Positions 1 through 7,506 of a stretch of DNA of 37,884 bases are shown here, piece by piece (the first letter of the stretch is position 1; every line of letters starts with the position of its first letter). The position numbers and the translations under genes are program-made. Source of the DNA: Pseudanabaena sp. M53BS1SP1A06MG. Lineage in GTDB: Bacteria > Cyanobacteriota > Cyanobacteriia > Pseudanabaenales > Pseudanabaenaceae. The DNA lies in the NCBI GenBank assembly GCA_020404105.1, contig JADBWH010000086.1:1-37884 (forward strand), given 5' to 3'. The notes below the pieces were generated by a model. It did no database searches, was not told the DNA's origin, and saw only the letters and a list, made by a program, of their open reading frames with translations.

Positions 1-552
1 TAGGGCTAAGCGCCATTGCCCAAACACGATTACTAGAATCTGCCTCCCAAGTATTTAGACATTCACCCGTTTCAAGATGCCAATGTTTAACTAGCTTGTC
101 ATAGCCACTACTAAATAAAGTCTTGCCATCGTGACTAAACCTAACCGATAGAACGGAACTCGGATGACCTTGCAAAGTTTGTAAACATTCACCAGATTCT
201 AGATCCCACACTTTAACGGTGTGGTCATAGCTGCCACTCGCTAAGAATTTGCTATCGGCACTAATGGCAATTCCCCAAACCCAACTACGATGTCCCTGAA
301 GCGTTTTTATGGGCTTGTCTACATGAGGATACAGATGGGAATGCCAAAGTTTAATTGTGTGATCGGCGCTACCACCAAGCAATCTCGAAAGGAAGCTTTA
401 GTAAAGTTGACCCGATGTAAGTTTAGCGATCGCAAATCACAATCACGAATCGTCAGCCGCGAAAAGTCATAGCCCGTTAAATCAGTTCCCAAATACGCCA
501 ATAAATGAATCAGATTTGCGCCTGCATAATTGTTCGCAAAATGTAGGGGCAA
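1..552 (-). pseudogene. Broken pentapeptide-linker / WD40-repeat protein (partial)
   Basis: Reading the minus strand, the upper part (about 552 to 385) encodes the linker that often precedes WD40 repeats in cyanobacterial NB-ARC/WD40 proteins (YAGANLIHLLAYLGTDL, then YDFSRLTIRDCDLRSLNLHR). The reading then has to change frame near 375-385, where the other frame continues as WD40 blades (GGSADHTIKLW, then SGSYDHTVKVWDLESGECL) and stays open to the left edge of the window. The junction is consistent with a deletion that removed the first blade or blades and shifted the frame. No NB-ARC or other N-terminal domain is present: upstream lies a 40-bp palindrome and a dead transposase. The product would have been a scaffold or signalling protein. 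It is called a pseudogene because the two parts cannot be read together and the 5' end is missing. The gene continues beyond the left edge. Confidence 0.8.
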
Positions 553-576
553 TTCATGAATTGCCCCTACATTTTG
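537..576. repeat. 40-bp perfect palindrome
   Basis: A perfect palindrome centred on CATG. The core arm is TGTAGGGGCAATT and the outer bases CAAAA/TTTTG also pair. It sits exactly between the truncated transposase and the truncated WD40 gene. It can form a cruciform or RNA hairpin. It looks like a dispersed miniature repeat rather than a terminator, because it lies between two broken genes. Confidence 0.85.
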
Positions 577-583
577 TTCTTTC

Positions 584-1341
584 TCATTTCAAAGACTTGT
601 GAAATTCTTCAACTTTCCATCGTTTTTGATAGATTGTGTTGATGTCAGTTGCGCTTATGTCGAGATTACTGCAAGCTAAATACAAAATCCCTGTGGATTG
701 ATTTTTGTTTTATGTCCCTGACTTTTGTCGTCCGCACAGATGGCTAAACGATTACCCTTCACAGCCATAATGAAGTCTTTTTTGACTCGTTGTTTAATGT
801 ATTCCATATTTTCCTTGCTGCTGAACCAACTATCAGCCAATACATAACTGAACTTTAGTTGATTCTGACAGCAGACATGAAGCATGTTTCGCATCATCTC
901 ATTTTTGCTTTCCTCAGATACGAATTTTGTTTTACCTGTTTTTGTGTCGGTTACCTCTTGCTGTTTTTGCACAATTTCAAAGGCGACAGGTAAGCTGATG
1001 GCTTCGTTGTGATAAATACAGTTGAGAATATTTATGCCTTTGACACTACGGTTACTACTATGGTCAAAGTACCACCCTACTATCGTATTTTCTTCACTAT
1101 AAGGTTTTGGCTCTAGGGTGTCATCAAATATCAGTACTCCCTCTTCGCTTTCATGCTTGCGGATTGTCGGTTTGACCAGATACCACAACTCTGGTGATCC
1201 TCCTGTAATTTGCCTTAACCGACTGGTAATTTGGTCATGGCTTAGTTCCCCGTCTAGTAATTCTGATAGTCCTGTTGCGGTCACCTTTCCGATACTACTG
1301 ATTAAGTAGTCTGAGTATAGGTCTAAGAACTTTCTGTCCAT
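584..1341 (-). pseudogene. Frameshifted, truncated IS4/IS701-type DDE transposase
   Basis: The main frame (start ATG at 1341) encodes an RNase-H-fold transposase. The first acidic pair is seen in LIFDDTLEPKPYS and the second acidic region in YVLADSWFSSKENM. It stops at about 676 after INPQGFCI. Shifting by one base near 688 gives ILYLACSNLDIS and then IYQKRWKVEEFHKSLK. That segment is the Y-x2-R-x3-E-x6-K signature of IS4-like transposases and holds the third catalytic acid. The reading fits a single-base deletion. The protein then stops at 584, short of the usual C-terminus, next to the 40-bp palindrome. Terminal inverted repeats could not be identified. It is a dead insertion sequence. Confidence 0.85.
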
Positions 1342-1566
1342 ACCTTTCAACCTCTTTCTAACCCTATCTTTACTCTACTCTGCTTTCCTTCCACGTAACA
1401 TCAGTTAGTAAGATAAAAATTGAGCAACTCACAAATTTATTTTATGAGTTAAATTAATTCTCTTATACGTCAAAATCCCCGTAGGATAGGATTTGTATCT
1501 ACATTTACAGATAGGGCATGATCATACTGAATTAATAGAGTAGAAAGAAATACAAGAGTGTTTGTC

Positions 1567-3036
1567 ATGAATATAAAACTGCCCTCTCGTAGAAGATTTT
1601 TATTTTCTATATCATTGTTCTCTTTGAGTTTAATCACTGCCTGTAGTAGTAGTTTTGTTAGTAATCCTGCTGATAAATCTAGCTCTTCAGGAAACAAAAA
1701 AGTAATTCGGATTGCCATTGCAACTCAAGATCAAACGATTAATACAGCTACGGGTGGTCCAATTATTCGTGAAGAAAAGCTTCTAGAAAAGTATTTACCA
1801 AAGACAGGTAAATATCAAGATGTAGAATATAAGATTGAATGGTCGAGTCATACTTCAGGACCGCCTATCAACAACAAGATGTTAGCCAATCAAGTTGATA
1901 TTGGCATGATGGGAGACTTTCCCCTAACCATCAATATAAATACATTCAGAGATAAAGGTGCAGGAGTCAATAGTATCTATATTGCTACCCTATCCTATGG
2001 TGCAACTGGAGCAGGCAATGCAATTATGGTTCCCAAGGATAGTCCGATCAAGGTTATTGCAGACTTAAGAGGAAAACAAGTCTCAGTTCCATTCGGTTCA
2101 GCTGCCCATGGTATGTTATTGAAGGCTCTAAAGAAGGAAGGGATTAATCCTGATACTGAAGTAAAACTTATCAGTCAAGCTCCTGAAGTCGGTGGCACAA
2201 GCTTGAAAACTAATCAAATTGATGCCCATGCAAACTTTGTTCCCTTTGGCGAGTTATTTCCTTTACGTGGTTTTGCAAGAAAAATTTTTGATGGTGCTGA
2301 GCTAGGAGTACCGACATTTCACGGTGTAGTCGTACGTTCTGACTTTGCTAAAGAGCATCCTGAACTGGTTGTTGCTTACCTAAAAGCGCTCTTGGAAGCT
2401 AATCAAATGGTGCGCGAACAACCTGAAGCGATCGCAACGAAAATGGAAAAGTGGACAAGTGTGGAAAAAGAAGCTGTCTATATGTTCATTGGTCCCAATG
2501 GATTACAAAAAATCAGCCCAGCTATTCTTCCTATCCATTTAGAAGCCCTGACCAACAGCGTCAATACCCTCAAGCAATTAGGTAGATTAGATGCCAAGGT
2601 TGATGCTGCTGAAATCACCAAGCTCGTTGATGACAGTTACTTGAAACTTGCTGTCAAAGAGATGGGGCTGAACTATGACGAAATGATTGCCAAAGCGGAA
2701 AAGTTTCCAATTTCTGGTGAAGATGCGACAACCAAGCAAACAATTACTGAGCCAAAACTTGCCGCACAAGTTTGGGTTGATGGTGAAGAGAAGCTCAGAA
2801 ACTTCGCTTCTATCAAAAATATGTTGGCAGCAGTATCAAAGTTGAAGACTGAAGGTAAGCAGGCTAAAAGTACTGTTTTTGTGCATGATTTCAACAAGGG
2901 TTGGAAATTACTAGCTGCAAATTCCTTCTTTGTACGCAAAGGTGATGATGTCGCTGCCTTCATGACCGAAAGGGATGCTCAGGAATATGCAGCAAGTCAA
3001 GGGAATGCTCAGGTTCTCACCTTTAACGCGCTCTAA
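1567..3036 (+). CDS. ABC transporter substrate-binding lipoprotein (SsuA/TauA/NrtA type) with C-terminal NosL-like domain
   Basis: Extracytoplasmic solute receptor of an importer encoded with the next two genes. The N-terminus has a Tat-like motif SRRRFLF, a hydrophobic stretch and a lipobox LITAC, with the lipidated Cys at residue 26 of the ATG-1567 form. GTG at 1558 is an alternative start. Residues about 45-345 form a periplasmic-binding fold of the nitrate/sulfonate/taurine family (VDIGMMGDFPL, IADLRGKQVSVPFGSAAHGM, FHGVVVRSDFAKEHPELVVA). Residues about 396-489 look like a NosL domain (VFVHDFNKGWKLLAANSFFV, then ERDAQEYAASQGNAQVLTFN), but I see no Cys-x-Met type copper site. At 489 aa it is about 150 aa longer than usual SsuA proteins. 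The ligand is not determined by sequence; context favours an organosulfur or related anion. Confidence 0.88.
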   Translation: MNIKLPSRRRFLFSISLFSLSLITACSSSFVSNPADKSSSSGNKKVIRIAIATQDQTINTATGGPIIREEKLLEKYLPKTGKYQDVEYKIEWSSHTSGPPINNKMLANQVDIGMMGDFPLTININTFRDKGAGVNSIYIATLSYGATGAGNAIMVPKDSPIKVIADLRGKQVSVPFGSAAHGMLLKALKKEGINPDTEVKLISQAPEVGGTSLKTNQIDAHANFVPFGELFPLRGFARKIFDGAELGVPTFHGVVVRSDFAKEHPELVVAYLKALLEANQMVREQPEAIATKMEKWTSVEKEAVYMFIGPNGLQKISPAILPIHLEALTNSVNTLKQLGRLDAKVDAAEITKLVDDSYLKLAVKEMGLNYDEMIAKAEKFPISGEDATTKQTITEPKLAAQVWVDGEEKLRNFASIKNMLAAVSKLKTEGKQAKSTVFVHDFNKGWKLLAANSFFVRKGDDVAAFMTERDAQEYAASQGNAQVLTFNAL

Positions 3037-3042
3037 TAATCT

Positions 3043-3135
3043 TAGGATTTACGCAAACCGAACGAGTTTATTAGACTTGAAGTAGATTTGGTGCGGGCGA
3101 AGCCCGCACCAAATCTACCCAATGCGTAAGTCCTA
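3043..3135 (+). mobile_element. Miniature element family A, copy 1 (93 bp)
   Basis: Bounded by TA on both sides, with imperfect terminal inverted repeats of the type GGACTTACGCA / TGCGTAAGTCC and a central GC-rich hairpin (GGTGCGGGC-GA-AGCCCGCACC). Identical-length relatives lie at 11719, 24030 and 29695. It has no coding capacity. It lies just behind the binding-protein gene and separates it from the permease gene, so its hairpin may attenuate read-through. Confidence 0.85.
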
Positions 3136-3196
3136 AATTTGCTAATGCAAAACAGAAACTTGGTCATGTTTATATTAGGCTTGCTTCTAAATTTAT

Positions 3197-3229
3197 GAGT
3201 ATGTAACGCGCAAAGCGCGTTACATACTC
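3197..3229. terminator. Hairpin between binding-protein and permease genes
   Basis: A perfect inverted repeat with 15-bp arms (GAGTATGTAACGCGC) and loop AAA, followed by a short TCTTCTCT stretch, not a strong T-run. It may be a weak terminator or an RNA-stabilising hairpin 30 bases before the permease start. Confidence 0.5.
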
Positions 3230-3259
3230 TTCTCTATAAATATCTTTTGGAGATGATCG

Positions 3260-4150
3260 ATGTCTAACATACCTTCTGAGCAATCACTACCTATAGAATT
3301 TTGGAATAGCTTCAGCACGTCCATCAAAAGTTTGTTTGGGCGCTCATCGGATATGGTGAAAGAGCCATTCTCAGCACGCAAACGTAATCAACTATTGAGA
3401 AGAATACTATCCATAGTCTTGTTTTTTGGTGTTTGGCAAATTCTATGTATGCTGAAGTTTAATTTCTGGATTAACTTTTCCTTCTTACCATCACCTATAG
3501 AAGTATCAGAAGCAACAGTCAAATTTTTCTCCACCAACGCGATGATTCACATCCAATCCAGCGTGATTCGTGTGTTATCTGGTTATTGCTTTGCGACTAT
3601 TTTAGGAGTAGGTTTAGGGATTTTGATTGGTTGGTTTCAGCAGTTAGAAGATCTTGTGTTTTTGCCATTGGAGTTATTACGACCGATTCCTGCTGTAGCT
3701 TGGATCCCCTTGGCGATTCTTATGTTTCCTGATGCTGAGTCAGGTATGATTTACATTACCTTTATCGGTGCATTTTTCCCCATTTTAATTAGCACGATCA
3801 AGGGGGTAGAAGGAGTTGATCTGCTGTTGTTAAGGGTAGGTCAATGTTTGGGTGCGGGACAATGGTACGTGTTTAAAGATATTGTTGTACCAGGAGCGAT
3901 GCCTAGCATTGCCAGTGGTTTAGTAATCGGCATGGGTAACTGTTGGTTTTGCTTGGTAACAGCGGAGATTTTAGCAGGTCGTTATGGCATCGGTTATATC
4001 ACTTGGGAGTCCTACGTTACTTCCAACTATCCGCCAATTGTGATGGGCATGTTGATGATTGGTTTGATGGGTTCTCTCAGTTCTTACTTAGTTGAGCGTT
4101 TAATACATTTGCTGATGCCTTGGCGCGTTACTAAAAAGAAGACTGCTTAA
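3260..4150 (+). CDS. ABC transporter permease (SsuC/TauC type)
   Basis: Membrane-spanning subunit of the importer. The 296-aa protein has a soluble N-terminal stretch of about 45 residues, then about six membrane segments. The EAA-type cytoplasmic loop that contacts the ATPase is seen around GAGQWYVFKDIVVPGAMPSI. It belongs to the binding-protein-dependent permease family (BPD_transp_1) and most resembles nitrate/sulfonate/taurine permeases (LELLRPIPAVAWIPLAILMF is typical). ATG 3260 is preceded by GGAGATGAT, a reasonable ribosome site. It lies 223 bp after the binding-protein gene, an unusually wide gap filled by a miniature element and a hairpin, and 82 bp before the ATPase gene. Confidence 0.9.
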   Translation: MSNIPSEQSLPIEFWNSFSTSIKSLFGRSSDMVKEPFSARKRNQLLRRILSIVLFFGVWQILCMLKFNFWINFSFLPSPIEVSEATVKFFSTNAMIHIQSSVIRVLSGYCFATILGVGLGILIGWFQQLEDLVFLPLELLRPIPAVAWIPLAILMFPDAESGMIYITFIGAFFPILISTIKGVEGVDLLLLRVGQCLGAGQWYVFKDIVVPGAMPSIASGLVIGMGNCWFCLVTAEILAGRYGIGYITWESYVTSNYPPIVMGMLMIGLMGSLSSYLVERLIHLLMPWRVTKKKTA

Positions 4151-4232
4151 TATTTAGGATTTAACTTTTAATTTAAGTTTTGGTTTGGTTCTGGATTTTG
4201 TGGTAACAGATATTTAGCAAGGATTTACGTCG

Positions 4233-5054
4233 ATGGCAAAGTTGCTCGAAAGTAGTCTGCGATCGCAGGTTAAAGGATTAGTAGAGGTTGAGAATCTATC
4301 GGTAGGTTTTCGACGCAAGGGAGTATTTACTTCAGTTTTAGACAACGTCAATTTTACGATTCAACCTGGAGAATTTATTTGTCTGCTAGGACCATCGGGC
4401 TGCGGTAAATCAACGATCTTGAATACGATCGCAGGATTTATTAAACCTTCTGTAGGTAATGTGTTGGTTGATTACCAAAGGATTACTAAACCAGGTGCTG
4501 ATCGTGGTTTTGTATTTCAGCAATATTCGCTCCTACCTTGGAAAACAACCTTCCAAAATGTGGAATTTGGGCTAAAGGTGCGGGGTGTGCCCAAAGATGA
4601 ACGCAAAGAACTTGTTGATTACTATTTAAATCGAGTGGGATTGTACAAATATCGCCATGCCTTTCCCTATCAGATGTCAGGAGGTATGCAGCAGCGAGCA
4701 AGTATCATACGTGCCTTAGTCAACTCACCTTCAGTCTTGCTAATGGATGAGCCTTTTGCTGCCCTAGATGCCCAAACCCGTCATATGATGCAGGAGCTAT
4801 TGCTAGATATTTGGCAAGATTTAAAATCAACGGTGGTATTTGTGACGCATGATATTGAGGAAGCTGTATTTTTAAGCGATCGCATTTTTGTGATGGGTGT
4901 TAACCCTGGTCATATTAAAACAATGGTGAATATTGACCTAGAACGTCCCCGTCATGTTGATCTGATGCTCACTCCCGAATTTATGCAGCTCAATCGTTAT
5001 GTATTTGATCTGATTCGCGAAGAAACTTTAAAAAGTATGGCATTTGAGGATTAA
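4233..5054 (+). CDS. ABC transporter ATP-binding protein (SsuB/TauB type)
   Basis: Energises the importer by ATP hydrolysis at the cytoplasmic face. All expected motifs are present in 273 aa: Walker A GPSGCGKST, Q-loop VFQQYSLLPWKT, signature MSGGMQQRASIIRAL, Walker B VLLMDEPFAALD and H-loop VTHDIEEA. It lacks any fused receptor domain, unlike cyanobacterial NrtC. Same strand as the permease, probably one transcript. It converges with the regulator gene, with two hairpins in the 111-bp gap. The substrate class (nitrate, sulfonate, taurine) cannot be decided from this subunit. Confidence 0.93.
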   Translation: MAKLLESSLRSQVKGLVEVENLSVGFRRKGVFTSVLDNVNFTIQPGEFICLLGPSGCGKSTILNTIAGFIKPSVGNVLVDYQRITKPGADRGFVFQQYSLLPWKTTFQNVEFGLKVRGVPKDERKELVDYYLNRVGLYKYRHAFPYQMSGGMQQRASIIRALVNSPSVLLMDEPFAALDAQTRHMMQELLLDIWQDLKSTVVFVTHDIEEAVFLSDRIFVMGVNPGHIKTMVNIDLERPRHVDLMLTPEFMQLNRYVFDLIREETLKSMAFED

Positions 5055-5070
5055 TTGATTAATTTAACAG

Positions 5071-5117
5071 AGATAGTTGGAAACAGCAGCGCAAAGTGCC
5101 GCCATTCCTAACTATCT
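5071..5117. terminator. Imperfect hairpin between convergent genes
   Basis: AGATAGTTGGAA (5071) pairs with TTCCTAACTATCT (5105-5117), with a one-base bulge; the interior can pair further. It lies just after the ATPase stop codon and probably ends that operon. Confidence 0.5.
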
Positions 5118-5129
5118 TTAGGGCTCTTT

Positions 5130-5160
5130 GATCAAGAATCGGTTTAGCTATTTCTTGATC
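5130..5160. terminator. Second hairpin between convergent genes
   Basis: GATCAAGAA (5130-5138) pairs with TTCTTGATC (5152-5160), directly beyond the stop codon of the minus-strand regulator. It may serve that gene or act in both directions. Confidence 0.4.
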
Positions 5161-5165
5161 TTGTA

Positions 5166-7178
5166 TTACCGTGAAGTGGTGTAGGTTTGCTTGAGAAATT
5201 CTGGCTGAATCCAGTGATTGAGATTAATCTTAATTAAATGCTCATTTTCAGGAATCCTGCTGAGGTGGTCTATATGCAATTTCAGCCAGTCAGGACGGAT
5301 TACGGTTTCGGAAAAGAAGCGTGCTGTTTGTTTGGGATGATAAGAGCCATTGAGAATTTCAGTTACTAAATCTAGATCCAAACGAGTCCATTGGGCAACT
5401 TGAGCAGGAGCAGAGGATGTATTGTCATACCAATATTGGGCGGCTTTGAGAGATTGTAAATAGGCTATCACCACTTCAGGATAGCGATTAGCGAGGTCAT
5501 GATTGACAACAACTCCATAAAAAGATGGCAGAATATCGAGATTGCCATCGGCAAGATAGCGAAATTTTCCACAACGGCAAGCGACATCATGAAAAGGCGC
5601 AAAATGTGCATAGCTATCGGCTAAATGCAAGGGAAAGTTAAAGCCACGAATCGCTTGAATATGCTCAAGAGAAATTAATTCCACATGATCTAGTAAGTTG
5701 GCAGCTTGAAGTGATCGCATCACCATTCCATGCGCCGAAGACCTCAATGGCACTGCAATATTTTGCCCCCGCAGATCGGCGATTGTTTCTACTTTTGATT
5801 TATGAGGCACGATGAAGGCATTACCAGAACCATCGGGATTACTAGACACAAAGCTGACTAAATGAGTTTTGTACTGCTCTGTCTCAGGATTAGGCAAAGC
5901 ACTCAGTAGTAATGGATAGTCCCCCAAAATGCCAATATTCAAGGTGCCCGAATCTAGTCCCGTAACAATTGGTGAACCCGTCGCAAAATTTTGCCATTCA
6001 ATCTGAAACTGGATGCCACTGTAGCGCCCATCCTTGGGTAAAAAATGAGATAGCAATTGCAAACGCTGAATAATTAATCCAGCCGTTACCGAGGGAATTG
6101 TGCCATTTTGAATACCAATCGAGAGGGTAAGCGTTTCGGGTCGATTGCCATTAAGTGTTCGCAGTGCAAAATTAGGCGATCGCATAAGCATCGCATTATT
6201 AACATTAGTATTAACATCAGCAAGCTGATGTTGGTCTTCTTGAAGTAATTTTACTAATTTTTGCGTAGGCGTGAGATCAAGGGATCCCCGCGACAATTTA
6301 GATGATCTATGCTCATTTAAGTCATTAATTTCGTTAATTCCTTTAGAAGTTAGTAAAAAGAGACTGCTTGACAAAGCAAATTCTTGCAAAGAAATCGCGA
6401 CCAAATTTCCAACTTGACATTCCAACTGAAATTCAAAATTAGAAGCAAAGCCCAAATATGATCCTTGAGTTATATAGGTGAGCATGAAACTTGATGTATC
6501 TACGGTTTCCACATTAGAAAAATCGCTAAGAGATAGACCAATTTCTGCTAAGCGTGACTCCAAAACTTTACGGCTAGGGGCTTCAGAATTCATTAATACC
6601 CAATGATGATGCTTTAAATCGCCAAGGCTAAGCCACTTTTTGTGGGCTAGGGGGTGATGAGCAGACACAAAAAGAGAGTAGCGGATTGATGCAATTGCGA
6701 TTGAAGAAATTTCGGCAACATCAGCAAAATTTATATCTGAGAAGCCAATATCAATCTCATTATTAATTATGCTCCGATATAATAATTCCACAGAATCAAA
6801 AATATTACATTGAATTTGTAAGTTTGGATACTTTTGTCGATATGCAAATAGTTTTGTTGGCAGCCAACCATTACCTATTTCTGAAGTACAACCAATTTTA
6901 ATTATTCCAGATTTACCCTTTTTTATATGCTCAATTTCCTGTAATAAATCGTTTTCAAGATCGATTAGTCTAGGACCATTTTCAAGAAGGAATTCTCCCA
7001 CATCTGTCAGTTGGATTTTACGACCCAGTCGATGAAATAATGGAGTCCCCAACTCCGTTTCTAGAGACTTAATTTTAGCGCTAACAGCTGGTTGTGTAAG
7101 GTTTAAAACATCAGATGCCTCCGTAAAACTTAAATGCCGAGCCACTTCAAGAAATACACGGATTTGATAAACTTCCAT
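5166..7178 (-). CDS. LysR-family regulator fused to an ABC substrate-binding-protein domain
   Basis: A 670-aa protein, about twice the normal LysR length. Residues 3-62 are the LysR winged helix-turn-helix (FTEASDVLNLTQPAVSAKIK). Residues about 90-285 are the usual LysR effector domain (IIKIGCTSEIGNGWLP, ISLQEFALSSSLFLL). After a polar linker, residues about 348-650 are a second periplasmic-binding-type domain, clearly homologous to the receptor encoded at 1567: IADLRGQNIAVPLRSSAHGM here matches IADLRGKQVSVPFGSAAHGM there, and SFYGVVVNHDLANRYPEVV matches FHGVVVRSDFAKEHPELVV. It has no signal peptide, so this domain works in the cytoplasm. It lacks the NosL-like tail of the receptor. It is transcribed divergently from the flavoprotein operon and convergently to the transporter. 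I infer that it controls both, sensing the imported ligand or a product. ATG at 7178. Confidence 0.92.
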   Translation of the reverse strand: MEVYQIRVFLEVARHLSFTEASDVLNLTQPAVSAKIKSLETELGTPLFHRLGRKIQLTDVGEFLLENGPRLIDLENDLLQEIEHIKKGKSGIIKIGCTSEIGNGWLPTKLFAYRQKYPNLQIQCNIFDSVELLYRSIINNEIDIGFSDINFADVAEISSIAIASIRYSLFVSAHHPLAHKKWLSLGDLKHHHWVLMNSEAPSRKVLESRLAEIGLSLSDFSNVETVDTSSFMLTYITQGSYLGFASNFEFQLECQVGNLVAISLQEFALSSSLFLLTSKGINEINDLNEHRSSKLSRGSLDLTPTQKLVKLLQEDQHQLADVNTNVNNAMLMRSPNFALRTLNGNRPETLTLSIGIQNGTIPSVTAGLIIQRLQLLSHFLPKDGRYSGIQFQIEWQNFATGSPIVTGLDSGTLNIGILGDYPLLLSALPNPETEQYKTHLVSFVSSNPDGSGNAFIVPHKSKVETIADLRGQNIAVPLRSSAHGMVMRSLQAANLLDHVELISLEHIQAIRGFNFPLHLADSYAHFAPFHDVACRCGKFRYLADGNLDILPSFYGVVVNHDLANRYPEVVIAYLQSLKAAQYWYDNTSSAPAQVAQWTRLDLDLVTEILNGSYHPKQTARFFSETVIRPDWLKLHIDHLSRIPENEHLIKINLNHWIQPEFLKQTYTTSR

Positions 7179-7294
7179 GATAGTTACAACAAAAGGTAGG
7201 ATGATTTATCTGTAATGATTTTACCTAATGATACATTCTATTGATTCAATGAATTTATCAGTCTATAAAATACCTCGATAAACTAAACCTGAAA

Positions 7295-7349
7295 TTCATT
7301 GCATAATGAAATCAATATATGCAACACAAACAGTATTGTTGCATATATT
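7295..7349. promoter_or_regulatory. Candidate operator pair in the divergent regulatory region
   Basis: Within the 328-bp gap between the regulator and the flavoprotein gene lie two dyads. One is a short dyad TTCATT-GCAT-AATGAA (7295-7310). The other is a perfect 12-bp inverted repeat AATATATGCAAC (7314-7325) / GTTGCATATATT (7338-7349) with a 12-bp spacer. LysR regulators typically bind such dyads upstream of a divergent target. The rest of the gap is AT-rich; I could not fix -10/-35 boxes confidently. Confidence 0.55.
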
Positions 7350-7506
7350 AAAGGGATTAAATAGATCTCAATGAACATAGTTGTTATCTAAAATTTGCTT
7401 GCAGTCATCTTGTCTGTATTGTTAGCAACATTTTACGAACAAATATTCAAGTGATTTTTCCCATAATGCAAGTTCGACTTTCTTTAGAAACGAGGAGGAT
7501 TTCAAA

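Noticed and set aside
2587-2963. Minus-strand ORFs inside the binding-protein gene
   Set aside because: Antisense shadows of the coding strand; no start signals or family features.
1567-5054. Nitrate transporter NrtABCD
   Set aside because: The ATPase lacks the fused receptor domain of NrtC, there is only one ATPase, no nitrate reductase genes are nearby, and the neighbours point to sulfur-type chemistry.
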